This document shows positions 8,529-16,598 of a DNA stretch of 30,196 nucleotides, piece after piece. The number at the start of each line of letters is the position of its first letter. Within the stretch, counting starts at the first letter, position 1. Position numbers and translations under genes: made by a program. Below the pieces are notes generated by a model. It saw nothing but the letters and a program-made list of their open reading frames with translations. It was not told the DNA's origin and searched no databases. Origin of the DNA: MED-G82 sp964342675 (GTDB taxonomy: Bacteria > Pseudomonadota > Gammaproteobacteria > Magnimaribacterales > D2472); contig CAYFFR010000016.1 in assembly GCA_964342675.1 (NCBI GenBank), positions 1-30,196 on the forward strand, given 5' to 3'.

Positions 8529-9767
8529 TTGAATAAACTTAAAATAGCAATTCTAAGTTACAGAAGTGCCCCATTTAGCGGCGGACAAGGTATTTTTGTA
8601 TATGAATTATCTAAAGCTATTAAGGATTTAGGGCATCAGGTAGATGTTATTTCCGGACCTCCTTACCCAAAACTAGCAGACAACATTAAACTCATTAAAA
8701 CGCCAGGACTAAATTTGTTTGAAAGTTTTAGTCTAAAAGATAGGTGGAAAAAGTTTACTTCAAAGAAAGGAAAAAAATTTGATGATTATTATGAATTTTT
8801 TGTAGCATTATTTGGTGGTTTTCCCGAGATGAGAACGTTTGGAAATAGAGCTCAAAAAATTATTAATAGTTCTGATTATGATGTTTTATTTGATAACCAA
8901 TCAATATCCTATGGTATTTTAAAGCTACAGAATTTGATTCCACTGATTGAGGTCATCCATCACCCTATTACTCGAGATAAACATTATGAGATCTTTTATG
9001 CTAAGAAGTTCTCTCAAAAAATCTTAATTAGAAGCTGGTATTCATTTTTAAGGATGCAAAAGAAGGTTGCTATTAAGCTTAATACAGTGGTGACCCCTTC
9101 TAGCAACTCAAAGAAAGATATTATGAATGACTTTAAAGTGAGTGGTGAAAGAATCCATGTTATTCACAACGGCATTGATACCATCTCTTTCACTCCCAAG
9201 CCTCACTTAAGACAATACAGCCAAAGAATTATTACTACAGCAAGTGCCGATGTTCCTCTCAAAGGATTGGACTTTACATTAAAGGCTGTTTCAAAGCTAA
9301 AACATGAATTCAATGATATTAAATTAATTATTATCGGTAATCCAAGATCTGGGGGTCACACCGAGAGACTTATCCAGAAATTAGAGATATTTGATAGAGT
9401 ATCATTCAAAACGAATCTTACAAAAGATGAAATAGCAGCAGAGTATGCAAGAAGTCAAATTGCAGTAGTCAGTTCACTCTATGAGGGTTTTGGTTTTCCT
9501 GTAGGAGAGGCCATGGCATGTAGCGTCCCTTTAATAGCAACTGATATAGCATCCATTCCAGAGATCACTGATAGATATGCTGAGTTAGTGAATGCAGAAG
9601 ATGCAGATCAGATTGCAGATGCGATAAAAAAAATCTTGGGCAATTATGAGACATATTTTGAAAGAGCTAAACTAGGAAGAGAGCATATTCTAAAGAATTT
9701 CAATTGGAAAAATATTGCTCTTGAATATATCGATCTAGCAAATGAATTAACATATCCAAAATGCTAA
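8529..9767 (+). CDS. GT4-family glycosyltransferase
   Basis: A 412-residue GT-B fold glycosyltransferase. The N-terminal acceptor domain begins LKIAILSYRSAPFSGGQG, and the C-terminal nucleotide-sugar domain has the retaining GT4 motif E-x7-E (E319 and E327 in YEGFGFPVGEAMA). HNGID near residue 215 and STSLYEGFG-like spacing are typical of the family. The start is a TTG at 8529; no in-frame ATG lies close enough to keep the first Rossmann strand. Donor and acceptor cannot be read from sequence. It precedes a methyltransferase with a 7-base overlap (9761-9767) and sits in a block with lipid A and Kdo genes, so I infer that it adds a sugar to an envelope lipid or LPS core. Confidence 0.87.
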   Translation: MNKLKIAILSYRSAPFSGGQGIFVYELSKAIKDLGHQVDVISGPPYPKLADNIKLIKTPGLNLFESFSLKDRWKKFTSKKGKKFDDYYEFFVALFGGFPEMRTFGNRAQKIINSSDYDVLFDNQSISYGILKLQNLIPLIEVIHHPITRDKHYEIFYAKKFSQKILIRSWYSFLRMQKKVAIKLNTVVTPSSNSKKDIMNDFKVSGERIHVIHNGIDTISFTPKPHLRQYSQRIITTASADVPLKGLDFTLKAVSKLKHEFNDIKLIIIGNPRSGGHTERLIQKLEIFDRVSFKTNLTKDEIAAEYARSQIAVVSSLYEGFGFPVGEAMACSVPLIATDIASIPEITDRYAELVNAEDADQIADAIKKILGNYETYFERAKLGREHILKNFNWKNIALEYIDLANELTYPKC

Positions 9768-10465
9768 CCTTCAACTTCAAAAAGATATCCATTGATAAAG
9801 GAAGTAAAATTCTTGATATAGGTTGTGGTGAAGGACGTCATATCTTTGGAGCAATGCAAGCCTTTGAATCTCCACACTTAATAGGTATGGATTTAGATTT
9901 AAACGCATTAGATCAATGCAAAAGAAGCCTAACTCTCTTTGAAGAGCTTGATCATGTTGGTACTAAGTTTGTTCATAGCTCTGTTTATGATCTTCCTTTT
10001 AAAGATGGAGAGTTTGATTTGGTAATATGTTCAGAAGTTTTAGAGCATCTAGAAGATTACAATCTAGCATTACAAGAGATTCAAAGAGTCTTGTCTCCTA
10101 AGGGATATTTTTTAGCTAGCGTTCCTTCATATTTACCAGAAAAGATTTGCTGGTCTTTGTCTAAGGATTACCAGAATATGCCAGGTGGGCATCTTCGTAT
10201 ATTTTATAAATCAAAGATTATTTCAACTATTAAAGATAAGGGCTTTCAGCTGATTTCTTCAGAAAGATTTCACGCTCTACATTCTCCATATTGGTGGTTA
10301 AGATGTATATTCTGGAAAAGCCAAGAATCCAATCCGATTATACAGTTATATAAAAAGATTCTTGAAAGACAAATCTTAAAAAGAACCCCAGTACTTAACT
10401 TCATTGAACAAGTTTTTAACCCAGTATTAGGGAAGAGTTTGTCGTTATACTTCAAAAAATTCTGA
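9761..10465 (+). CDS. Class I SAM-dependent methyltransferase (Methyltransf_11-like)
   Basis: A 234-residue methyltransferase. Motif I, ILDIGCGEGRH (about residues 17-27), binds S-adenosylmethionine; the acidic residue after beta-2 lies in GMDLDLNALD. LPFKDGEFDLVICSEVLEHLED is the post-II/III region typical of small-molecule and lipid methyltransferases such as the UbiE-like group. The C-terminal 70 residues are basic and aromatic and could dock to a membrane (inference). It overlaps the glycosyltransferase by 7 bases and is followed after 2 bases by the toroid protein, so these three are almost certainly one transcript. The substrate is unknown; a methylated glycan or lipid made by the neighbours is the simplest idea. 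Confidence 0.85.
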   Translation: MLTFNFKKISIDKGSKILDIGCGEGRHIFGAMQAFESPHLIGMDLDLNALDQCKRSLTLFEELDHVGTKFVHSSVYDLPFKDGEFDLVICSEVLEHLEDYNLALQEIQRVLSPKGYFLASVPSYLPEKICWSLSKDYQNMPGGHLRIFYKSKIISTIKDKGFQLISSERFHALHSPYWWLRCIFWKSQESNPIIQLYKKILERQILKRTPVLNFIEQVFNPVLGKSLSLYFKKF

Positions 10466-10467
10466 CG

Positions 10468-11478
10468 ATGGACTCAGCTGCTCTCAAAAAACATATACGT
10501 TCTTTAGCACGGTATATCATTAAAACCCAAAATAAAGATGGCTCAATACCATCCAGTGATGATAACTCGCATGATAATTGGGATCATTTGGAGTCTGCTA
10601 TAGCACTTGGAGTCGCTGGGTATAGGACCGAGTTTGAAAAAGCGATTGAATGGTGTATCAATAATCAAAACAATGATGGGAGCTGGTATGAATCTTATGT
10701 CTCAGATCAGCCTATTAAGTTCAACAAGCAATCCAATCATGCTGCATATTTTTCTACGGCTATTGCTTTTCATTATTTACTTTATAAAGATCTTGATTAT
10801 GTTCATTCAACATGGCCAACAATAAAACAGAGCCAAGCTTTTGTGCAGAGTCTTTGTGGCGAGTCTGGAGCAATTATTTGGAACATAGATGAGGATGGTA
10901 ACAAGGCCAAAGATTTTCTTTTAACAGGCAACAGCTCTATTGTCAAAAGCGTAGAATGTGCAATTTTTATTGGCAATCTTTTGGATGATGATATTGCAGT
11001 GTCTAATTTTATAGAAATTAAAAACTCAATTGCATTAGCCCTAAAGAATCCAAGAAACAACTTTGATTTACAGAAAAACAGAAGTAGATTTTCAATGGAT
11101 TCTTACTATCCAATACTTTCAAATATCTTGTCTGATCAGGAAGAGGATCTTTATATAAGGAAAACATTTAAGGAATTCTATATTAAGGACTTAGGTATTA
11201 AATGTGTTAAAGAAGAGCCATGGATTACGGTAGCTGAGACATGTGAATTTGTAATTTGCTTAGTTAAAACTGGAAGAACTAAAGAGGCTAAAAAATTATT
11301 AGCAGAGGCAATGCAACATGTTGATCAAGACAATATTCCATTTATGGGATGGCAGTATAAGGAAAATATTTTCTGGCCAGATGAAAAACCTTCATGGACT
11401 TCTGCAGCTATGATTCTTGCACTTGATGCAACGTATAAATTTTCTTCGGCCTCAAAAGTTTTTTTAACTAGCCTTTGA
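10468..11478 (+). CDS. Squalene-cyclase-like alpha/alpha-toroid protein (annotated elsewhere as prenyltransferase-like)
   Basis: A 336-residue soluble protein with repeats of the terpenoid cyclase/prenyltransferase toroid. QW-type motifs occur at QNKDGS (21-26) and QNNDGSWY (67-74), with a divergent one near PFMGWQYKENIFWPDE (291-306). Inner-helix repeats of similar shape follow each other (HLESAIALG, YFSTAIAFH, SVECAIFIG, TCEFVICLV, SWTSAAMILAL). I see no DxDD acid motif of class II cyclases and no Zn ligand set of protein prenyltransferase beta subunits, so the fold is supported but catalysis is not. It ends the plus-strand operon and its last 11 bases overlap the oppositely oriented methyltransferase. 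The function is unknown. Confidence 0.75.
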   Translation: MDSAALKKHIRSLARYIIKTQNKDGSIPSSDDNSHDNWDHLESAIALGVAGYRTEFEKAIEWCINNQNNDGSWYESYVSDQPIKFNKQSNHAAYFSTAIAFHYLLYKDLDYVHSTWPTIKQSQAFVQSLCGESGAIIWNIDEDGNKAKDFLLTGNSSIVKSVECAIFIGNLLDDDIAVSNFIEIKNSIALALKNPRNNFDLQKNRSRFSMDSYYPILSNILSDQEEDLYIRKTFKEFYIKDLGIKCVKEEPWITVAETCEFVICLVKTGRTKEAKKLLAEAMQHVDQDNIPFMGWQYKENIFWPDEKPSWTSAAMILALDATYKFSSASKVFLTSL

Positions 11479-12073
11479 TTAAGCAAACGATACTATCTTT
11501 TTTTTCATATAAGTGAAAACCATCTTTAAGAGCTTTTTGAAAGATTTCAAAAGGTGCCTGGCCTCCCTCATGGGGATCTTCGAATATATCGTGGATGACC
11601 AATGCTCCACCGTTTATGATTTTATCTTTCCAATTCATATAATCATTATTAGCTGATTTGAATGTGTGACTTCCATCAATAAAAAGTAAACCAAGATTAA
11701 TAGTCCAGAATCCAGCAATTTCATTTGCATTTCCAATAATTGGGATAACGTTATCGATTTCTTTAATACGATTAAGGTTTTTTTGTAATAACGGGACTGT
11801 ATTAACTCTGTTAAGTGACTCATCAAAATTCTCAGGATCAAAGTATTCTTGACCGGGTTGGTGTTCTTCTGAACCACGATGATGATCAATAGTAAATACT
11901 ATTTGCGAATGACCTTTTGCTCCTAGCCCTAAATATAGTGCGGCTTTACCCCCAAATGTTCCTATTTCTAATAATGGCCCAACCCGAGAGAACATTTTTG
12001 CCCATTTAATGAGCAATTCACCTTCATGTCTTGGCATGTATCCTTTTAGTGAGTCAATTTTAGATATCGTCAT
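11468..12073 (-). CDS. Class I SAM-dependent methyltransferase (Methyltransf_24/CmcI-like)
   Basis: A 201-residue protein of a different methyltransferase subgroup from its plus-strand neighbour. The SAM loop is LLEIGTFGGKAALYLG (34-49), an acidic DHH follows strand 2 (63-65), and FIDGSHTFKS (131-140) plus the metal-type HDIFEDPHEGG (161-171) resemble O-methyltransferases and hydroxylases of the Methyltransf_24 group. It starts with an ATGA overlap (12070-12073) on the stop of the LpxL-family gene, so it is coupled to lipid A acylation genes rather than to the plus-strand set, though both converge here. The substrate is unknown. Confidence 0.82.
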   Translation of the reverse strand: MTISKIDSLKGYMPRHEGELLIKWAKMFSRVGPLLEIGTFGGKAALYLGLGAKGHSQIVFTIDHHRGSEEHQPGQEYFDPENFDESLNRVNTVPLLQKNLNRIKEIDNVIPIIGNANEIAGFWTINLGLLFIDGSHTFKSANNDYMNWKDKIINGGALVIHDIFEDPHEGGQAPFEIFQKALKDGFHLYEKKDSIVCLIKG

Positions 12074-12909
12074 GAATAGAAGTCCTTACCGAGAGTACTC
12101 TTAAATCTTTTGTGTTGCCATAGATACTCATGTGGATTATGTTGAATGGAATCCTGTATAACTTTCTTTAAATCCTCTGTTGAAACAATACCATTAGAAT
12201 TCTTTTGCATTTTTATTAGATTAAGATTAAGGCATGATTTTTGATAAAAAGAATTAAGAAAGAATATTTCAAAATTGCTAAGCTCTTGAAATCTCTCCAC
12301 AGAATTTATTGTATAGGTATCGATACCAAAGAAATTTACTTTCTTAGAATGCTTTATGCCATAGTCTTGATCGATTGCATATAGAACTTTTTTCCCACTT
12401 TTTAACCATCTAATAAACCTGAGCATTTCATCCTTATATAAGATATCTTTAAGGCCCCTTTTCCTCCCTTGAGCAATAATATGCTCCATGTATTTCGAAT
12501 TATGTTTTCTTCCAACACCATAAATTTTTTGATTCATGCCTAATATTCTTGCATCTAACTCTAAATGAAGAGAATGCTTGAAGATAATCAACACTCCCTC
12601 TTTTGCATTGCTTATTTCTTTTAGTCCATTGATCTTATACTGCACATTCTTTTCAATTCTTCGATCATTCCAAAACCAAGCAATACCAGTATCAAAGAAT
12701 GCTTGACAGGCATGAGAGATGTTGTCTTTAAGAATTTGATCTTTTTTTTCTTGTGAAAACGATGTTAAGCACAAATCAATATTTTTCTTAGCAACATTAA
12801 TCCTCTTTTTCCCTATTAACATTAAGAATGGTTTAAATAGCAATGATGAAAAATGATATTCCCTTGGTATTAACAGAAACAATTTCCAAATTTGAATTAA
12901 TAGCCTCAT
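12070..12909 (-). CDS. LpxL/HtrB-family lipid A acyltransferase
   Basis: Inner-membrane acyltransferase of the lysophospholipid/lipid A late acyltransferase family, which transfers a secondary acyl chain to Kdo2-lipid IVA or a related lipid. It has 279 residues, slightly shorter than E. coli LpxL (306). The catalytic H-x4-E is H112-SLHL-E117, within KHSLHLELDAR. GVGRKHNSKYMEHIIAQGRKRG and LYAIDQDYG correspond to the conserved R-x-N and YAPDHDYG blocks of LpxL. The end YLWQHKRFKS also fits. It diverges from waaA by 56 bases, which supports a role in lipid A maturation. Whether it is LpxL- or LpxM-like cannot be told by eye. Confidence 0.87.
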   Translation of the reverse strand: MRLLIQIWKLFLLIPREYHFSSLLFKPFLMLIGKKRINVAKKNIDLCLTSFSQEKKDQILKDNISHACQAFFDTGIAWFWNDRRIEKNVQYKINGLKEISNAKEGVLIIFKHSLHLELDARILGMNQKIYGVGRKHNSKYMEHIIAQGRKRGLKDILYKDEMLRFIRWLKSGKKVLYAIDQDYGIKHSKKVNFFGIDTYTINSVERFQELSNFEIFFLNSFYQKSCLNLNLIKMQKNSNGIVSTEDLKKVIQDSIQHNPHEYLWQHKRFKSTLGKDFYS

Positions 12910-12965
12910 ATCTGATTTTTATTCTTAAAAAAAGTTATTATTACATTAATTTAATCGACGGTTTG

Positions 12966-14210
12966 ATGGCATTAATTATTTATCACCTTGTTTTCTTGTT
13001 ACTACTTCCATTTTTATTATTAAATTTAATCATTAAAGGAATAAAGAATCATTTATATTTTAAAAATATCCATCACCGCTTTGGCTTTGGCCATAACAAT
13101 GTAGGGAATATTAATCAAAATCCAGTATTGATTCATGCGGTGAGTCTAGGAGAGGTTTTAGGAATTAAGGATTTTGTAAAGAGACTTGAAATTAATCATA
13201 ATCTTGTGATCAGCGTATCAACTGCAACAGGCTTCCAAAAAGCTAATGAGTTATTTGGATCAAAACATAGAGTCATTTATGCCCCTTGGGATTTTGTCTT
13301 ATTCATAAATAAATTCTTATCTACTGTGAGACCCCAAATTATTCTCTTATTTGAAACAGAAATATGGCCTGCCCTTATTTCTGTAGCAACCAAGCAAAGC
13401 ATACCGGTTATTCTTCTCAATGGCAGACTTAGCAAGAAATCATTTACTGTATATTCATTTTTTTCGTACCTAATTTCTCCCATCATTCAATCAATGAAAC
13501 ATATCTTTGTTCAAACACAAATTCATAAAGAAAGGTTCTGTAGGTTAGGAGCAAATCAAAAAGATATTTCTGTAGTTAGCTCAGTTAAATTTGATCTTCA
13601 AGAAGAAGCCCCCGTTAATGTTAAAGAGCATCTCAAAAGTTTTTTACTTGCTGCAAGCACTCATCCAGGTGAAGAAAAAATCATCATTGATATTTTTAAG
13701 AACCTGATTCAACAAAATATATATCAAGGAAGATTAGTCATTTGTCCGCGACATCCTGAAAGATCAAACGGCATTGCGAGACTTGTTAAAAGTCAAGGAC
13801 TGATTGTTTCAAAATACTCTACTATGACAACGGATGATGATCCTGAGGTGTGCGTTATAGATGAGATAGGTTTATTGACATCTTTATACCCAAGAGCACT
13901 ATGTACATTTATGGGCGGAAGTATGGTGCCTAGGGGTGGACATAACCTAGCAGAGCCTGCATGTTATGGCACTCCAATTGTGACAGGTAGACATAATTTT
14001 AATTTTGATGGAATGGTAAATAGCTTTCTTGATAGTAATGCTTGTTTGATTGCTAACAGCAATTTAGAGCTATTCAATAGCATTGATCGCATTCTGAATG
14101 ATCCAGAATTATCATCTTCGCTTATTAAGAATGCAAAACAAGTATTAATTGATAATAGAGGCTCTACAGAAAAACAAGCCTCATATATAATCAAATCATT
14201 AAACCAATGA
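12966..14210 (+). CDS. waaA: 3-deoxy-D-manno-octulosonic acid (Kdo) transferase
   Basis: Adds Kdo to lipid IVA at the inner membrane, the first step of the LPS core. The ATG at 12966 gives 415 residues and puts the membrane anchor MALIIYHLVFLLLLPF at the N-terminus, as in E. coli WaaA (425). The open frame reaches back to 12843, but that extension would run into the divergent acyltransferase and has no homologous sequence. The family segments are HAVSLGEVLG with the catalytic-type E63, FETEIWPALI, LNGRLSKKS, and GGSMVPRGGHNLAEPACYGTPIVTG (broken by small changes). Its TGA overlaps the glnB ATG by 4 bases. It shares a 56-base divergent region with the LpxL-family gene. Confidence 0.93.
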   Translation: MALIIYHLVFLLLLPFLLLNLIIKGIKNHLYFKNIHHRFGFGHNNVGNINQNPVLIHAVSLGEVLGIKDFVKRLEINHNLVISVSTATGFQKANELFGSKHRVIYAPWDFVLFINKFLSTVRPQIILLFETEIWPALISVATKQSIPVILLNGRLSKKSFTVYSFFSYLISPIIQSMKHIFVQTQIHKERFCRLGANQKDISVVSSVKFDLQEEAPVNVKEHLKSFLLAASTHPGEEKIIIDIFKNLIQQNIYQGRLVICPRHPERSNGIARLVKSQGLIVSKYSTMTTDDDPEVCVIDEIGLLTSLYPRALCTFMGGSMVPRGGHNLAEPACYGTPIVTGRHNFNFDGMVNSFLDSNACLIANSNLELFNSIDRILNDPELSSSLIKNAKQVLIDNRGSTEKQASYIIKSLNQ

Positions 14211-14545
14211 ACTTATTAACTGCCATTATAAAACCGTTTAAGCTTGAAGAAGTTAGAGAAAGGCTTGATAAAATAGGTATTACTGGGATGACTATTTCTG
14301 AAGTCAAAGGTTACGGTCGTCAAAAAGGGCATACTGAATTATATAGAGGCGCAGAATACGTTATAGATTTTCTTCCCAAGATAAAAATTGAAGTTGCGCT
14401 GAAGAATGATCAATTAGACGAGGCAGTAAAGGCAATTTCAGAATCTGCTAGTTCTGGAAAAATAGGTGACGGAAAAATTTTTATTACTAGCCTAGAAAAA
14501 GTCATTCGCATACGAACTGGCGAAGAAAATGAAGAGGCTATTTGA
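14207..14545 (+). CDS. glnB: Nitrogen regulatory protein PII
   Basis: Trimeric signal protein that senses 2-oxoglutarate, ATP/ADP and, through uridylylation, glutamine. It has 112 residues, the standard length. The T-loop is intact, with Y51 in ELYRGAEYVIDFLP, along with VKGYGRQKGH, the B-loop TGKIGDGKIF-like SGKIGDGKIF, and the C-terminal VIRIRTGEENEEAI. The sequence mixes GlnB and GlnK features. I prefer glnB because no amtB lies beside it. It is wedged between waaA and miaA with 4-base overlaps at both ends (ATGA at 14207, TTGA at 14542), so its translation is probably tied to that of the Kdo transferase. Confidence 0.94.
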   Translation: MNLLTAIIKPFKLEEVRERLDKIGITGMTISEVKGYGRQKGHTELYRGAEYVIDFLPKIKIEVALKNDQLDEAVKAISESASSGKIGDGKIFITSLEKVIRIRTGEENEEAI

Positions 14546-15474
14546 AATCTTCTAATAAATTACCAGCTATCTTTCTCCTTGGACCGACTGCATCAGGTAA
14601 AACCGACTGGGCTATTAAATTACATCAGAAGTATCAAGACAAGCTAACATTAATTTCAGTTGATTCTGTATTGGTCTACAGAGATTGCAATATAGGTGCT
14701 AATAAACCAAGTCAGGAGGTATTAAAGAAACATCCGCACCATCTGATTGATATTTTAGACATAAAGGAGGTGTATAACGTAGCTAGCTTTATAAATGATG
14801 TTAAAAAGATTGTGCGATCGTCAGCAGAACAAGACAAGATACCTTTATTAGTCGGAGGAACGATGATGTATTTTCATGCTCTTAAATCAGGGTTAAATAA
14901 TTTACCAGATACTGATTTGAAGATTCGCAATGAACTTACAAAATTTGTTGAGGATCATGGGAGTTTAGCTCTGTTTGAAGAGTTAACTCAAATCGATCCT
15001 GATGCAGCTAAAAAAATTTCACCTAATGACACGCAAAGACTTATTAGAGCTATAGAAATCATTAAATCCAGTCAGGACCCTCCAAGAGATAAAGGGCTAA
15101 ACCCCCTATCTGATGATTTTAATTTAATTGAAATAGGAATATTTCCTGAGCGGGTTGATATCCACCATAAAATTCATCAGAGACAAAAAGAAATTATTGG
15201 AGATCAGTTAATTGAAGAAGTACAAAGGCTATTAACTAAATATAATCCTAAAGCAGACCACCCTGTATGTAAGGCCATTAATTATAGACAAGTAATTCAA
15301 ATGCTAAATGGTCAAATAAGCAAACAAGAGATCTTTGATAAGACTTTATTTGCAACTAGACAATTTGCTAAACGCCAAATAACTTGGATGAGAAGTTGGA
15401 ATAATTTATATATGTTTTCTGATAGAGACTTTGATGGAGCAAATGAACTATTAAAAAAGACTATAAATTTTTAA
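14542..15474 (+). CDS. miaA: tRNA dimethylallyltransferase
   Basis: Puts the isopentenyl group on A37 of tRNAs that read UNN codons. It has 310 residues. The P-loop is GPTASGKT (14-21), the substrate-recognition DSVLVYRDCNIGANKPS follows, then HHLIDILDIKEVYNVASF and GGTMMYFHALKSG. RQFAKRQITWMR near the C-terminus is the conserved tRNA-contact helix. Translation starts at a TTG (14542-14544) overlapping the glnB TGA. In most gammaproteobacteria hfq is the next gene; here only 68 bases separate miaA from hflK, and no hfq or hflX is present. Confidence 0.96.
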   Translation: MKSSNKLPAIFLLGPTASGKTDWAIKLHQKYQDKLTLISVDSVLVYRDCNIGANKPSQEVLKKHPHHLIDILDIKEVYNVASFINDVKKIVRSSAEQDKIPLLVGGTMMYFHALKSGLNNLPDTDLKIRNELTKFVEDHGSLALFEELTQIDPDAAKKISPNDTQRLIRAIEIIKSSQDPPRDKGLNPLSDDFNLIEIGIFPERVDIHHKIHQRQKEIIGDQLIEEVQRLLTKYNPKADHPVCKAINYRQVIQMLNGQISKQEIFDKTLFATRQFAKRQITWMRSWNNLYMFSDRDFDGANELLKKTINF

Positions 15475-15542
15475 TGATTTCGTTTAATTATCAATAAAAG
15501 ACCTTAAATAACTTATATAATTAAAATTTAAAGGATAAATGC

Positions 15543-16598
15543 GTGAATTGGGATAACAAAGATAATCAAGATCCATGGGGCAGAAGAAATAATGATGGCC
15601 CAAATTTTGATGATTTAATGAAGCAATTTTCTTCAATCCTTGGCAGGAAGAAGAAAGGCTCATCGAATGGATCAGGTGGCTCTGGTAAGGGTGGCAGACC
15701 TATTCTGCCATTAAAGCGATTATTAACTTATGGTTTTATAGCTTTATTGGTCATCTATGCAAGCATGTGCATTTATCAACTCGATGCTCCTGAAGAAGCA
15801 GTTGTTCTTAGATTTGGTAAATATTATGAGAAAACCGGTGAGGGATTAAACTTTATGATCGCTGGTATTGATGAAAGATATGTAGAAAATGTTGCTGTTA
15901 CAAGACGTTTTTCCAAAACAGCTAATATGCTTACAAAAGATGAAAACTTAGTAGATGTTACGGTTTCTGTACAATATAGAATAAGGGATTTGAAAGCTTT
16001 TGTTTTAAATGTTAATGATCCCGAGTCAAGCCTTAGACAGGCAACCGAAAGCGCACTCCGTCATGTTGTGGGAGACAATTCTCTAGAAGAAACCTTAACA
16101 ACTGGTAGAGAGGTATTAGCCCAAAATGTCCAAGAGAGATTGCAAAACTATTTGGACCTATACTTAACAGGCCTTATTGTTCAGCAGGTTAATATAGAGA
16201 AAACAGACCCTCCAACTTCAGTAAAAGAGGCATTTGATGATGTTGTGGCTGCAAGAGAGGACAAGGTTAGACTCCAAAATGAAGCGGATAGACATGCGCT
16301 AGCAATCGTTCCAGAGGCTAGAGGTCAAGCTGTTGCAAGAATCCAAGAAGCTGAAGCTTATAGGGAAGAAGTTATAGCAAATGCTGAAGGTGAGGTTGTT
16401 AGATTTGAGAAGCTCTTATCCGAATACAAGAAAGCACCTAAAGTAACAAGAGATCGACTTTATCTAGATGCTGTCCAAAGCGTGTATGAAAACTCTACAA
16501 AGATTATGATTGATGCTGAGGGAGGCAATAATTTACTTTATTTACCATTGGACAAGATAATGGATCAAAATAAAAAACAGGAGGATGATGATGAGTAG
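15543..16598 (+). CDS. hflK: FtsH protease modulator HflK
   Basis: SPFH-domain membrane protein that forms a cage with HflC around FtsH and limits its proteolysis. It has 351 residues. The N-terminal tail is rich in N, D and G (WGRRNNDGPNFDD, GSSNGSGGSGKGG), then one membrane segment (about 60-80), then the SPFH domain (EEAVVLRFGKYYEKTGEGLN onward) and a long helical stretch. Translation starts at a GTG (15543), with AAGGA (15531-15535) 7 bases upstream. An ATG at 15539 in another frame stops after 5 codons. A perfect TATAAT at 15516-15521 lies just upstream but has no good -35 partner. Confidence 0.94.
   Translation: MNWDNKDNQDPWGRRNNDGPNFDDLMKQFSSILGRKKKGSSNGSGGSGKGGRPILPLKRLLTYGFIALLVIYASMCIYQLDAPEEAVVLRFGKYYEKTGEGLNFMIAGIDERYVENVAVTRRFSKTANMLTKDENLVDVTVSVQYRIRDLKAFVLNVNDPESSLRQATESALRHVVGDNSLEETLTTGREVLAQNVQERLQNYLDLYLTGLIVQQVNIEKTDPPTSVKEAFDDVVAAREDKVRLQNEADRHALAIVPEARGQAVARIQEAEAYREEVIANAEGEVVRFEKLLSEYKKAPKVTRDRLYLDAVQSVYENSTKIMIDAEGGNNLLYLPLDKIMDQNKKQEDDDE
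16579..16584 (+). promoter_or_regulatory. Ribosome binding site that selects the hflC start
   Basis: A perfect AGGAGG lies inside the last codons of hflK. Three consecutive in-frame ATGs follow at 16585, 16588 and 16591. Only the third has a workable spacing (6 bases), which makes 16591 the likely hflC start and gives an 8-base overlap with hflK. Confidence 0.7.

Noticed and set aside
12843..12965. N-terminal extension of WaaA by 41 residues
   Set aside because: It would overlap the start of the divergent LpxL-family gene by 67 bases, has no family counterpart, and the ATG at 12966 places the membrane anchor where WaaA proteins have it.
15539..15556. Five-codon reading frame (ATG to TAA) overlapping the hflK GTG start
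   Set aside because: It is only 3 bases from the AAGGA, while the GTG has a better spacing; nothing else suggests a regulatory leader peptide.
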